A DNA stretch of 64,000 bases from Paramecium pentaurelia (GCA_905183005.1 CAJJDO010000052.1:402020-466019); one strand, 5' to 3'. Shown: positions 36,799 through 49,937, numbered from the stretch's first letter. The notes: generated by a model from the sequence alone, not told the origin. A program made the numbers and translations.

Positions 36799-38106
36799 AT
36801 GATAAAAAAGCTTTTGAGTATTCCAAAGTGGAAATTCTTTGCTGGGGCTTCATTTGCCTTACTTGGTTAACATATTTATGATTGTTTATATAATACAGAA
36901 ATTGAAGTCTTTTATTAGAACACAACTTTTAATAAAGACCTTCTATCAAAATGCCCAAATATTATAGTATTGAAAATTAACAACAATAGGGACATTTTAA
37001 TCCAAGCATTTGGAGTATGAATAATATCTTTGGATTGTTCTATGTAACATTAATTGAACATTAAATGGTGCCTTTATAAAAAAGAGAGATTGTGACTCTA
37101 AAAGATGGAGGTCAAGTAGCATTAGATTGGAAAATCAATGATCCCAAAAATGTTGTGTTAGTTTTACATGGATTGACAGGTGGTGGAGATTGCAATTATA
37201 TCAAAGATACATTAGAAAGACTCCATAATGCTGGTTATACAGCAGTATGTTTTAATAATAGAGGAGTAGGATTTACAAAATTATCGGTATTATTTATTTA
37301 AACTATAAAGACACCTTAATATCATAATCATGGAGATCCATCTGATATGATGGAAATTATTGATTTAATAAAATAAAGATATCCAGAAGCAACATTATAA
37401 TGTGTAGCAATTTCAATTGGTGCTAATTTAGCAGCAAAATATGCAGGAATTATGAAAGAGAAATGTGCTTTCAAATCAATTGTTTGTATTGCCAATCCAT
37501 TTGATTTATTGGTGTATTCTAATCTTCTATTGATTTTAGGCTTGTTTTGAAAATTTGGATAGATGGTACAACTATTTATATATCTATTATCTCACTAAGC
37601 ATTTCAAGTGGTTACTCAATAAACATTTAGATGTAATGAATGCATGCTTTGATGAACACAATATTGACATTAAAAAAGTATTAGAAGCAAAAACCCCATA
37701 TGAATTTGATCATTATTTTACAAGACAATTGTAAAAATTTGAATCAGTTGAATAAATGTATAGGGTATTTCAATATTTTAAATAAAGGCAAATTCTTCAA
37801 TTCAATATATCAAAGATATTACAGTTCCAACTTTATTTATTAATACTAAAAATGATCCATTAATACCATATAAATTTGTACCAATCCAATTACATAGACA
37901 CATGCCAAATTTAATATTTGCTTTAACTTAAAAAGGAGGACATATTGAATGGTATAGTGAAACTAATTTAGTTACTGTTAAAAGGGTAAGAAGAATTATT
38001 AGTTATATAATAGTGGATTATGGATCCAACTTTAGACTACTTAAATTATTTCAGAGACTTACCCATGGATAAATGGTAACAATATATACAACAACCAAAA
38101 ATTTGA
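36799..38106 (+). CDS. alpha/beta hydrolase, ABHD1/3-EMB8 family
   Basis: 393 residues; introns 36967-36989, 37287-37310, 37512-37539, 37765-37787 and 37986-38013. A hydrophobic N-terminal segment (FFAGASFALLGQHIYDCL) suggests a membrane anchor. The hydrolase core shows LVLHGLTGGGD, CFNNRGVGFT, the nucleophile elbow AISIGANLAAKY, an acid in NTKNDPLIP and the His in KGGHIEW. NNRG plus SIGAN is the EMB8/ABHD1-3 pattern. Members with this layout hydrolyse medium-chain or oxidised phospholipids. The second intron is 24 nt without a TGA and could be retained without breaking the frame. Confidence 0.9.
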
Positions 38107-38429
38107 TGATGTAAATAAATTTATAAGTTATATAAATAATTAATTTATACAATCAATTTGATAAATCTTTGAATTTTTATATCATTTAATACTTCTTTCC
38201 ATGTTGCTATAGTATTTTGAATGAAATTATTAAAACATTTATCAAACATAATTGTTAATAATTTTAAAATATATATCTTAGAAAATTACTTATATATAAT
38301 TATCTATATTTTTTTTGTAATAGAATCAATAAATCATAAATATCATTATTATTATCTTTCAATTTCAAAAAGCTTTAAAGTATGAAATAATAAGAAATGA
38401 ATTAATCATTTAAAAAAAAAATAAAAAGT
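38107..38429. other. 323-bp intergenic region, nothing recognised
   Basis: A+T-rich spacer between the hydrolase stop and the tRNA-Gly gene. The A-run at 38,411-38,428 is the T-rich 3' flank (Pol III terminator side) of the minus-strand tRNA. Confidence 0.6.
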
Positions 38430-38501
38430 TGCGTCTATCGGGACTCGAACCCGACCTAAATGCTTGGAAGGCATTCGTACGAACCTCTATACTATAGACG
38501 C
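38430..38501 (-). tRNA. tRNA-Gly (anticodon UCC)
   Basis: A 72-nt cloverleaf on the minus strand. Acceptor stem GCGTCTA pairs with TAGACGC, the anticodon arm is AATGC-CTTCCAA-GCATT with anticodon TCC, and the T arm is TCGGG-TTCGAGT-CCCGA. The internal promoter B box GGTTCGAGTCC is intact and a TTTTT terminator follows 3 nt after the gene. The sequence parallels eukaryotic tRNA-Gly(UCC) across its length. It reads GGA and GGG codons, and GGA is the commonest Gly codon in these genes. Confidence 0.95.
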
Positions 38502-38812
38502 TAGCTTATATAATTATTTATCCTTTTGGTTTTATACTAGAGGAGATAAGAGACAATAAGGAGATAACCCTATATAATAGCATAAGGATGAAAATCTCAT
38601 AACCTTATACTATAATGATTTTACTAAAACTTTATTATCAAAATAGTTTATGAGCTTGACATATGTAATAAGAAGGAGAAATAGAAGTTGATACCAATGA
38701 AAATTGCCCTTATATACCAATAATTTTAATATAATAAAAAAATATAGAAATTTTTTAATGATCGATATATTAAATTAAACTAAAAGATTTTATAAATTTA
38801 TTATACACTCGA
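38502..38812. other. 311-bp spacer between tRNA-Gly and the MFS gene
   Basis: Less extreme in A+T than other spacers around 38,530-38,620 (GAGGAGATAAGAGACAATAA and following), which is unusual and could mark a small RNA, but no box C/D, H/ACA or cloverleaf pattern could be established. No coding frame was recognised. Confidence 0.4.
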
Positions 38813-40384
38813 TCATTTTGTTTCAATTATTTCTTCTTCTTCAAATTCTTCTCCATCTTCTGTTTGATTGTTTACATAATTCATTAATTTCTTTTGATCA
38901 TTTGAATTCAAAGAGACTAATTATATATATATATAAATGAGTCTTACCTAATCGATTACGATCTTCAATATATAAATAGATGGCTATGATTAATGAAACA
39001 CAAGCTAGTATTAAAAAGAATAGGACTACTGATACTTAAGAAGAGGCTTCAGCTGAAATAAAGGCTATAAATAAAGGCATCAAAAAGAAAGCAAAATTTT
39101 GAACAGAATTCATTACACCAAATGCTGTGCCCCTTTGTATAGTTAAATTTTACTAATTATTTCTATTTCACAACAAATGCAATGCTTGTCCATATTGTAC
39201 TAGCAAATAGAGCATAAGATAATCCCAAAGTAAGCATACAAAATATAGGATAAAACAAGAGCATCAATACCAAACCCAAAAAAACTAAAGCACATCCTAT
39301 TGCAAGAAACTTTATTCTTTAACCAACCTTATCAACCATTAATCCAACAAAAGGACTTAGGAATGTACAACACAAATAGGGAATACCCATCAATTCACCA
39401 GCTACTTCTTAATTTTATTCTATTGGTGCATCTGCTGGTAACCATAAATCTATTATAATGCCACTAGAAAATGAGATAAAAATCAAGACTGAAGTATAAA
39501 ATGTGGTCATTATTAAAGTTAAGATCCAAAATATCTAGAAATTAATTAAATTTTGTTATTTTACTTTAGGAAATGTTCCAATATCTTCAAATATCTATTT
39601 TACAAGTTCTTTGAAATCCATTACTTAAATGCTATTATCCAATAAACCTTCAGTTTTCTGTAGATTTCTTTTTTATAAGATTTCTGTATAAGAATCTATG
39701 AAATTCAGAATCAACAGAGAAGCTCCAGAAATCAAAGTAATTCCAAATCCAACTCCAAAAGCAGTTGTCATACCAGATTTTTCAGCAATTCTTGGAGATA
39801 CATAAGTACCCAATACTGTGGCACTTCTAATCAAACTCAAATTTAATGCCTAACATTATTATTATATCTATATAATATACATTAGCAAATGACAATTCTT
39901 TACCTACAAACCATTTATTAATAATAATTGAACTTGCAACAAATAGTGATTCACCTCCCAATCCAAACATAAATCTACCCAAAATCATATATTTAAAATT
40001 GCCAACTGAACTTCCAAAATATAAGAATCCCTAACCTAGAATAACAAAGAACATGAATATTATTGACATCTTTCTATAACCTAAATTTGCATAAATGATA
40101 ATATTACCAAATATATCACTCATAAATCCTCCAACTAATGGTAATATTATATTTGGAATGGAATAGAATGAATACATAAAGCTAAAATAGAAACTTGTTA
40201 AATGTTCTCCATATATTGGACTATATGTTTGCATTATTTGTTCCTTTAATAATGCAGGTTAATCAAATATAAACATATTTCCATACTATAGTATTCACAT
40301 GTTATTTACTAAAGCTATACATGATAATAATAGGATGATGTATCTAAGAAAGCCTGAACTTTATTGGTCTTCTCCTTTTTTCAT
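38813..40384 (-). CDS. major facilitator superfamily transporter
   Basis: 487 residues; introns 38917-38947, 39153-39174, 39850-39880 and 40286-40309. Twelve hydrophobic segments can be counted. The MFS loop 2-3 motif appears as GGFMSDIFG with the basic partner LGYRK, helix 4 reads ILGRFMFGLGGESLF, and a second half signature LMVDKVGQRIKFL lies between helices 8 and 9. A large cytosolic loop separates the halves. The C-tail is acidic (EEFEEEEIIETK). The general pattern is closest to the MFSD1-like lysosomal branch (GRFMFGLGGESL), but the substrate is not determined by sequence. Confidence 0.88.
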
Positions 40385-40455
40385 ATTTAATAATAAAAAC
40401 GAATAAATCAGAATCAATCAAAATATAATTAGTAAATATATAATTTGTAAATCAC

Positions 40456-42167
40456 ATGTAAAATAATTGGAATGAAATAAAGAAATATTAACAAGAGAAA
40501 GATGAAAGGTTTCAATAAAGTTTATTCAAAGATCAAATCTAAAATATTGATTCGACTATTTAAGATATTTCAAACAATCCTGATTATGTTAAAGTTATTT
40601 TAATTTGTACCTTCACTAATGAAGTATTTATTAATCTTAAATTAATAATAGACTATTGCAACTAAAGAAAAAATAATATGTTCTGAAAATGATTGTTAAA
40701 TTATAGAAAAAGATGATGTAGTTGGTAAATAATCAAAATAATTAAAATAGAATAATAAGATCTTTCTGATTGTATAAAAAAAGAAATTGTCACTTATTTA
40801 GAAAGAGTATATATTGAAAGTTCTAAATTATTAAAGTCTAATTACATTGAAAAATTAGATGTAATAAAAGTATAATTAAATCATAAAGAATTTAGTTGCC
40901 CATCTGTTCAGCTAATGGAATACGTATTCCTAATGAATATGATATTAGATAGTTTTTTAAATTGTCTAAAATCAAAAATAATAATGAAGAATTCATCAAA
41001 TAAATACATTAAATGGACACTAAACATTTATATGGTTTACTTATTAGCAGTCTTGTATTCTAAGTATTCTTGTCTTCTATTATTTTGAGGATACACAAAT
41101 TGAAGAAGCCATTTTTGAATTATTCTTTTAAAATATTAACTTAGAAAATGCCATTAAATTGTTACTCATCACTGTATAATATGAATCCAAAAAATAACAT
41201 TATTTTTACAAGTATCATAAACATTCATTATATAATAGACTTATTAAACATTTATATTATTTTAGCAAAGGATTATTAAAAGAAACATATGATAATTAAT
41301 TGCAGAAGATTGTTTAAAATGGAATGAAACAAAAATAATTATAAGTAGAAAAACCAAATTTTATTAAATTAATTACTCAAATACACATTTTTAAAATAAA
41401 TTCAACTATTTTATATCCCCTTTTTAAATAATAAGAATCATATCTATTTTAATATTACAAACCATTAAGAGATAAGAAATCATTTACTGTTTATAGAAAT
41501 TTGAATTGCCCTGAAGGTAGAGAATAATCAGATTTTCCTCATCTTTATTATCTTAAAAATAAAGAAAATTAAACAATCTTAGTAGCCATATAATATGAGA
41601 TAAAAGGGGATATTCTTATTTTCTAAGAATATTAAGAGAAACTGATAAAATATAATGATAATTATTTAGGACTTATTGAATTTAAGAATTAAGGCAAAGA
41701 ATTCATTGTTTATGATGATGGTTATCCAGAATATATGGAAAATAGTTTTCCTTAATGGGTTAGTAGGAAAAAAAGAAGAATGCTGATCTTTGATTACTAT
41801 TCAGAAAAAAGATATGATAAACCAAGATTATTTGATGTGAAATGTTACAATGTAAATACTAATTAATATGATGGTAATATTATTATATATATATATTTCA
41901 TAAGAAATAATAACTAAAGAACCATAATATGATGAATCTAAAGGTTCTTTTATTTTATAATTAAGTAATATTGCTATTACTCCATCAACTAGAAATTTTG
42001 TATTACAAAAAAAAGGAGAAAATAATAATACAGATTAAGAAATCTATTTATGTCATGGAAAATAAAATAGACATACCTTTAACTTAGAGTTGCATGAAGG
42101 AATTAGTGTATTTTAAGGTTTTTGCATTTCTATTGTATCAATATGTTCAAAGGGTATTTATGAATGA
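40456..42167 (+). CDS. tubby-like protein (degenerate Tubby C-terminal domain)
   Basis: 524 residues; introns 40624-40651, 40725-40750, 40870-40895, 41064-41089 and 41874-41904. Start is ATG 40456-40458, in frame with the long first exon; a later ATG at 40502 is in the wrong frame. The last 230 residues show the tubby pattern: LGLIEFKNQGKEFIVYDDG, then SRKKRRMLIFDY, IAITPSTRNFVLQKK and the closing hydrophobic strand FQGFCISIVS. The phosphoinositide pocket cannot be judged by eye. The N-terminal 290 residues are helical and not recognised. Tubby proteins bind PIP2 and carry receptors into cilia, a fitting role in a ciliate, but inferred. Confidence 0.7.
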
Positions 42168-42200
42168 ATTCATAATAATTTATATTTTTCATTTAAACAT

Positions 42201-43395
42201 ATGCAACAGCACTCTGAATCAGATGATCATTCTCCTGTTCATGTAATCTAGTTTTAAGATAAGAATACTGAGATTGAGTCGGAAGCCTTATGGGATAGGG
42301 AAGATGGTTAGCAAGAATATCATATTCAAATAAACTCTGATCGAATTTTAGACATTTTTCAATCCATAGAATCATAGATTGATCCATTTACTTGTGTTTT
42401 CAAAACAAATCAATAGATGATTGTAATGTATAAACAGAAATTGCTATTACTAAAAAGATTAGGATATTTGATATGCAAAAATGAAACAAAATATTGCATA
42501 ATTCTAATAAAATTAGAGAATTAGAATTCATTATTGATTAAATCTCTTAAAGGAGTATTAAATTTAAATTAAAAAGGACTCTGAAATAAATGATGGTATC
42601 ATGAAAAAAATAGGAAATGCAATTTATCAATTTACAGATAAAAATTAACATCTATCACATATTGATGAAATTATGTAAGTATAAATTAATATAAGACATG
42701 AAGATTCGAGATTCAATCCATTTCATTTAGATAGTTTGAGTGTTGCTATGATTTATAAATATCTTCAAGATAAAATTGTAATACCAGAAAAATTAAATAT
42801 GAAATAACTCTATAATTTAGTAGAGAAAGAACATGATAAAATAAAAGAAGAACCATTATTAATTAAATCAATTTAAGTTAGTTAATTTCATATCTTTACA
42901 ATTGAGCGTTTTATTTTCAATAAGATATTTGATTAGATGATGAATCAATATATAGAAAAATATTAATAGAGATAGGAATAAGTAGATTAAAAGAAAATAT
43001 AATTAAGAAAAAGATATTCTTAAGAAGATTTAATAAATTAATTAGAAATTAAAAATTAATATTTACCAAAATCATAAATACCATATTTTGAGGCAATAAA
43101 TGAATTAAAATTAATTAGTTTTTATAAAACTCCAACTGAAATGTTGAAATAATTTCAATATGTTTTAGTATTGATTAGAGGAGTAGCTTTTGAATGTAAT
43201 CAAAAAGAAGAAATTATTGCTATGGATGATGAATTGCCAATATTAATTTGGATAGCATTAATGAGTGATGTTCCTAATCTCTATGCAAAAATATTCTTTG
43301 TTGATGATTATATATAGGAAATTGAAAATGAAAAGCGTATCTTAACTAATCTGAGAGTTTCTTTAGATTATATTTCTAAAGAATGGAAATTATGA
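42201..43395 (+). CDS. VPS9-domain protein (putative Rab5-type exchange factor)
   Basis: 390 residues; one 22-nt intron (42555-42576). The C-terminal 130 residues match the VPS9 core: MDDELPILIWIALMSDVPNL, then YAKIFFVDDYI and ILTNLRVSLDYI, where DELP and TNL are the invariant blocks (D and Y/T contact Rab switch regions). The N-terminal half is acidic then helical. VPS9 domains load GTP on Rab5/Rab21-type GTPases at early endosomes. The gene starts 33 bp after the stop of the tubby-like gene on the same strand, very tight spacing. Confidence 0.85.
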
Positions 43396-43521
43396 TATTA
43401 TTTATGTTATAATTGATTAATTTTAATCCTTTATTTATTAGAAACTTAATATTTTTTTTAGATTAGAATTCTTATTATGAATTAATAATATATTTGTTAT
43501 ATTAAAAATTTGAATTATCTT

Positions 43522-46059
43522 ATGAACATTTATTAACCAAATCAATCAGCACTTACCAATGCATTTAAATCATAGGCTACTCTAACAGAATAGAAGATCA
43601 TCTTTTTAGAGTAGTCATTAAATAAGGCATAAAGAGATGTAAAAAGTTATTGTATACAATATATAGCTAAATGATGTAAGATTTCAATAAAACCATTTAA
43701 AGTCTAAAAGAGAAGATTTAATTTAGAATTATCATAAAACAAATAGAAAACTCTTAAAATAAGTAGATGAATTACAATAATTGATTAATAATAATTAATA
43801 GTACATCAGATTAGATTAATTAATTACTGCTTTTAAAAATAATAATTGGAATGATCATATAGCAAGATATCTACATGAGAATAATAAGTTAACATCTTAA
43901 AAAATAAAAATAATTTAAAAAATTATATTAACTGATTAATAACTAAATGATTGGAGAGAATAAATAAACATGATTTAAGAGGATATTAATGGATTACATG
44001 ATTAAAATAGTGCTTTGATTATTGAATTTGAAGAATTAGATGAAGTAATTCATTAATGGAATGGTTCTGCTATAGAACCAATTAGCAAAATATATCAAAT
44101 AAAAAAATAGTTAAATGAACTTAGAGCAAGTTATTTAGATTTATCAAGTGAAAGATAACGAAAAGAATCTAATTTAAATGAATTAACATCTTAAGTTGAT
44201 TCAATTTAAGAGAATCTTAATTAATTGAGAAAAGAATAAATACCAATTTTTTAAGAAATTGATTTTCAACTTAAATAAAGCATTTAATTTTGGTTTTCAC
44301 CAGATTTAGTTTATAAGATATTTTTAGATATATTTAATGATTATGTTGATTTTAATAAAGATAAAATTGATGAAGTATTTAGTATATTGATGTAAATTCA
44401 TGATAAAATAGTTGGATGTTGTTTTAGTCTATTACAAAAACATATTAAATTTGAAGAAAGATAATAATTATTTGATATGAATTTTCAAGATGCTACTAAT
44501 TTAATTAATTAATATTAATAATGGTTCAAAGAAATAGATGTTTAAGATTTTGAATGTTTGCTAGGTATTTATTGATTAATTAGAAGTTTAAAAAATTAAT
44601 AATCATTAATTTATGAGTATCATTGAATAGAAGAGTTAGCGATTCCAGGCTGTTTTACAGAAATAAATACGAATTTTTAGTTGTACCCAAGAACACACAA
44701 GTCTTAAGTATGGTTATCATAGATTCTGCTTAGAGCTCAATAAATTGAGCTAGAAAGATAAGTTCATAAGTTATTGTATGAATAATCGATGATACAGTGC
44801 AACTATCAACGTTTAGAATCCTAGTTACAACAACTCAAGATTGCTGGGCCTATCCTTATAATGAACACCCAAAGTTATCAATTAGAACAAATATTAGATA
44901 GAATAAATACTATTGAAATTATTTAAAAGAAAAATAAATAGTAAATAGAATTGAATTATCCTCAATAAATTTCAGTAATTGAATCATAAATAATTCAATA
45001 CTAAAATTAATTTTAATAGTTGATTGAATAATTATTAAGCATTAAATCAGATATAAAATTAGTGTATAATTAAGATGTTGATCAAGATGAAGCTTTTTTA
45101 TAAATGGAACTTCAATAACTCAATTAGGAATTACATACTTAAGAATTATTATTTTCTAAATCTAAAAATGAATGTGAAATTAAATTATAATAATTTGATT
45201 ATGAAGAAAGTAATAATATTTAATATTAATATAAAGATGCTATTTTAAATAGAATTGAAACTATATCATAAGCAATGAATGATTATCGTAATTAAAAGCC
45301 TATTAAAGAAAATATTCCTCCTACAGATTTACATTCTAAACGTTAATCTTTAGATAATAGTATTTTTGACAACAATAATAAATCAAATTTGAAATATTCT
45401 TGTCATGAAAATACAACAGATAGAAGTCATTCAAGATCAAGATCAGCTTTGGGTGCAAATTCATCATCTAATTCTTTAAGAAACTTTTTGAATTTTTAAA
45501 GTCCATCCCAATTAAAACGAACTAAACTAACACTAATTCATAATCATTCCAACAGAAACTCATAAAAATAATCAATCAACTCTTCTGTTCAAAAGATAGA
45601 TGATATCACCCTATTATCACCAAATAAAAGTTTTATTTCTAATAAAAATTAATAAATCTAATTTATAAAGACATTTAAAGTATACAAAAGAACAGTCTAA
45701 AATACTCTCATATAGAAACTTTAAGAAGTTAACAATTATGTACCAAAGTAAATTCAATTATTATTATATTATAGATTTGTTAAATATAATGAAAAAATGA
45801 AATGCATAGAATTTTATAATGCTAATAGAATTGGAAGTGATTTAGGTGTCAAAGATTCAGCTTTGAATATCAAATAAATAGTTGGAATAACATAATAACT
45901 AGTTAAAGGTGTTATTAAATAAAGTAATCATTATATATATATATATTTATAGATTTCACTTTCTATGGACTATTTTTATTACTTTAGAAAAATCAGAAAG
46001 TTGAAATTCTATTTGCTAAATAAGAAGAATTAATTTAATTCTTGAACATCTTGAAGTGA
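43522..46059 (+). CDS. coiled-coil protein with C-terminal PH-like domain
   Basis: About 809 residues; introns 43639-43666, a short one at 44565-44583 (19 nt, or 22 nt ending AAG), 44652-44680 and 45924-45952. Most of the protein is heptad-rich coiled coil (for example QLNELRASYLDLSSERQRKE). A Ser/Asn-rich linker (residues about 590-670) leads to a PH-like module near the end: IQLLLYYRFVKYNEKMKCIE, a GIT strand and a closing helix VEILFAKQEELIQFLNILK. A PH fold would bind phosphoinositides or proteins at membranes. The identification of the PH-like end is by strand-helix pattern only. Confidence 0.65.
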
Positions 46060-46092
46060 ATTCAATCATTATATAATTTTTTCTTAATAATT

Positions 46093-47274
46093 ATGTTATT
46101 TTCTTAAAGATAATCAACCTAATTTGAGGATATAGAATCATCAACATTTAATATGATACCTTAAGTGTCTTCACGTTCTAGAAACTTATCTAGTGATAGA
46201 TAATAAATAAATGAACGATCTATTAAACTATCAATAGAGAATAGTAGATAAAGACATAAAGCATATTCTGTTGAAAAATCAGTAAATTATTTCAAATCAA
46301 TATTGATAGTTAAATTTAAGCTCTTAGAATTAAAAGGTTGAAAATTTAGTGGCTTCGTGGATACAATAAAAGAATTCATCATCTCTCAACTCAAGTTCAA
46401 ATAATGTTCAGCCAAGTATACTCTTTCTTTGAATAATTTAGTTTCATAATTTGAAAGTCAAGGAAGATAATCAAATCGTCCTCATATTATAATAGAAGAA
46501 GATCTCTTATTCACAGAAGATGGAGATTAATAGAATGGAATTTAATCTAATAAAGTCAATTAAAATAAACATAAAACACCTAGCACTACACGTCCTCATG
46601 CTAAAAGTATAAAAGAATAATGTATTCTATTTATTTATGAAGAAAGCTTTGATGTTAAAAAAAATTTTATAGAAAGAAATATTCCTAAAAAAACCTTGAA
46701 TTCTTATGCTCAACGTCCATAAACCACAAAAATGCATACTTCTACTTAAGTTAAATCTTCGCCTTTAGTTTAAAAAGACCATTCTCTTCACAATCCAGTG
46801 AAATACTCACAGATTGAATAAACTAAATTTAGTAATCTTTATAGTGGATCAAATAGTTATTCCAATAATATTAACAATAGAAATAAACAATATCATTACC
46901 AAAAAATTGTTAAGAAAGTAAATATAACCTCAAATGCAGAATTCTAATTGGATAATCAATGTATACCTGATTTGATTAGATTAAAAGAATTGATCTTGTC
47001 AACATATCTAAAATAAAATAGATCTCTTATTAGTTCATAAAATTAAATAGTTAAGTAATATATTTATGATAATAAATTAGAAATTTTGATGAAATAGTAA
47101 CAATATTAAAATAAGATTTCCCTAATCATTATTGAACAATGTGTTTAAGTTTTTTTCAAATATATTATATATTATAAAGTAATCTTATAAATATATATAT
47201 ATTATTATCAAATTCTTTTATTAAATTTCAGATTTAAGAATTATTACTTAAATAAAATTAAATATGTATGTTGA
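46093..47274 (+). CDS. Ser/Asn/Gln-rich protein, hypothetical
   Basis: About 375 residues with introns 46282-46309 and 46416-46441. Low-complexity Ser, Asn, Gln, His and Lys dominate (for example NSYSNNINNRNKQYHYQK); no domain was recognised. The 3' end is uncertain: after a helical stretch near 47,110 the sequence becomes hydrophobic A+T-rich reading (YIYYYQILLLNF) and may be an unspliced or non-coding tail. The start lies only 33 bp after the TGA of the preceding gene, so this may instead be its C-terminal part reached by an intron I could not define. Confidence 0.5.
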
Positions 47275-47439
47275 TTTAAAATCAACAAGTAAGTTTAAAT
47301 TTCAATAAAAAGCTATTATAATTCTTGCTCTTTTAATTTAATGAAAATAAAAGGCCATTATATTTCTGGGTATAAATTTTAATGGATTAGGAATGATAAA
47401 AATAGATTTTAGAATAAGAGTACAATATATTTATAAACA

Positions 47440-47847
47440 TCATTAAAATGTCTTCAATTAATCCAAGAACCCTTAATTAGGTCCAGCTCTGGAATGCTTT
47501 TATTTTACATAATTCAAAGCTCTTTACGAATTGAGCCTTAATTTTCTAATAATATAGGCTGTTATAATTGTCACTGATCTACTCTAACCCCCATAACAAT
47601 GAACTAAAATATTTTTATCTTGAGCAATTATTGAATCAATATAGTCTATGCACTCCTCAAAATATTGTCTTATGTTGGTTTCTGGTTTGTCCTCAATCGA
47701 AATACATTTATATGAAAATTTAGAAGGGAAATATTCAGGTAAATCGCCAATTATTAGTATATTAGAGATTTAGTTCTTGTTGAGCCAATTTTAGTCTTTG
47801 GCATAAACAACTGATGACAAATACACATGGGGAATTATTTCTGACAT
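47440..47847 (-). CDS. dual-specificity protein phosphatase
   Basis: 135 residues, single exon, essentially a bare DSP domain. The start MSEIIPHVYLSS is the typical first strand of DSPs (I.P.LYLG/S). The P-loop is HCYGGQSRS, keeping the catalytic Cys, the Cys-x5-Arg spacing and the Ser after it; usual DSPs have HCxxGxSRS. The general acid is probably the Asp in SIEDKPETNI. The helix after the loop, ITAYIIRKLRLN, and the RALNYVKQKHSRAGPNQGF block are also classic. Expected activity is removal of phosphate from Ser/Thr/Tyr in signalling proteins. Confidence 0.93.
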
Positions 47848-48125
47848 TAGTAAAAATAAAATAATATTAATAAATTTAGGAGAGGTATTAATAAAATCTC
47901 TCAATAAATATTAATTTAGAATCAATTCTGATAATTGTGAATATTAATCCATTTAATTTATAAGAATCTTTACTGAAACATTAGAATTATTGAATCAAAT
48001 ATATATTAGATTAATTGGGAAAGGAGTAAATAATAACATATTAAATTATTTATATTTGATTATTGATGGGATAAAGGATAGATAAGATGATAAAATTAAA
48101 TATATTAATAATAAAATATTTATTT

Positions 48126-49699
48126 ATGCAGCCAGCTTCAATATTTAATGGAAAATATATAGTTTAAAAGAAGATATCATCTGGATCTTTTGGAGTAGTT
48201 CTATTGGGACATGATAAGGATAAGAATATAGATGTGGCAATAAAAATAGAGAAGGAAGAGAATGAGGATGTGCGTTCTTTAGAAAGGGAAGTTCAAGTGT
48301 TGGAAAGATTAAATGGAATTGAGGGAGTTCCTTAATTATATTGGCATGGTGAGTAGGATGATTATAATATTATTGTTATGTAAATTTTGGGAAAGGATTT
48401 AGCATATTATATGAAAAGCAAAAAGAAATTTTCATTTAAAACAGCAATCTAATTAGGAATTTAAATAGTAAAAGTTTTAGAGAGGATTCATAATAAGGGA
48501 GTTGTACATAGAGATTTAAAACCAGAGAATATATTATTTGGGATTGATGATGAATGTTCTAAAATTTATGTGATTGATTTTGGAATTAGTAAAATATTTC
48601 GAGATAAAAATGGAAAGATTCAGTAATATTCAATAATATAGACAGTCCTTTTCGTGATAATACATCTTTTATAGGAACGACTAGATATGCTTCTATAGCT
48701 GCACATAAGGGTTATGAATTGAGTAGAAAAGATGATATTGAATCATTGATTTATGTTTTGTTATACTTTATGAAAGGGTAATGGAATTGTGAATTATAAA
48801 AAGTCTAGGCAGTTACCATGGCAAAATATGTAGAATGTCAGTGATGAAGAAAGAACAGTTAAAGTAGGAGAATTGAAGATGTCCATAGATCCTAGAGAAT
48901 TATGTAAAGATGTACCAATTGAATTTGCTATAATACTTGAGTAATTATTTCAATAATAATTTAGATATCTTAAATAATTGGAATATTAAAGTGAACCTAA
49001 TTATAATTTTGTGTATTAATAGTTTGAAAAAGCTGCAAGTAATTTGTGTATTTAATTGGATTATTCTTTTGATTGGGATTAGTAATAACCAATGAAAGTA
49101 TCATAAAATACTCATTCAGAAATTATGCAAAGATCTACTACTTTGAATTAACAATTATAATTACCATCTACAGGCGAAATGAAAAAATCATTAGATAAAT
49201 AAGGAAGCAATCTGATCAGATAGTATAAATCCATATAAATCTGATTAGAATGAGTAATAATCAATTCTTAGCTCCTCCTCCATCTAATTAGTTACAACCT
49301 CATACACTAAAAAGACAAGATTCATCTCAATAACCAAGTATAGTATCAGGCAGTGTTATGTTGAGTACATATAATTCAATAAGACCAATATATTAATCAT
49401 CATAGCTTGGTGTTGATGTTAAGCTAAGTGTGGATACAATGCCTAAAGAATTAAATTAAGAATAGAGGAAAGCAATTGATCCAGCATAATAGAAAAATGT
49501 TCAAAATCCTTATACTGAAACAGTTGGATGGAAGGATTCAATTTTTGAGGAGAATTTTGATGAAATACCGTTATCTAAAAAATATGGAATGCTTTAATAG
49601 AAAGGTGTTGATATGTAGAAAAATATATTATTTATAATTAGGTATAGAAAACCAATGCATTCTAGTGCTAGTCCAAATAGACAAAAGAAAAAAAATTGA
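48126..49699 (+). CDS. casein kinase 1-like kinase with disordered C-terminal tail
   Basis: 497 residues; introns 48623-48645, 48778-48808 and 49223-49248. Kinase domain about 1-310: ISSGSFGVVLLG, HRDLKPENILFG, DFG as VIDFGISK, then the CK1 segment FIGTTRYASIAAHKG, SRKDDIESL and LPWQNM. Removing the first intron (ends CAG) gives KIHPFRDNTSFIG, matching CK1, and fixes that splice choice. The last 190 residues are Ser/Gln/Pro rich and likely disordered, unlike the tail-less CK1-like gene at 13 kb. A 27-nt segment at about 49,614-49,640 could be a further in-frame intron. Confidence 0.92.
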
Positions 49700-49937
49700 A
49701 TTTTTATTTTAGATTAATTTGATTTCTAAATTTAGTTTATTTTTAATAATTTTAACTTTAAGTCAAGTTTGAACAATTCATTAAAAATTATATAATTTAT
49801 TATATTATGATACTTATGAAGTAGAATAAATAAATGGTTAGAGAATAATTTCATTTAGATGAAATAATCTTTATTATATTCATTTGTTTCATTAATTAAT
49901 ACTCACTATTTTTGTTAAATAAATTTGTTAAAAAAAA

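Noticed and set aside
42193..42387. Minus-strand frame over the start of the VPS9 gene
   Set aside because: It is antisense to a well-supported exon and has no protein-like features.
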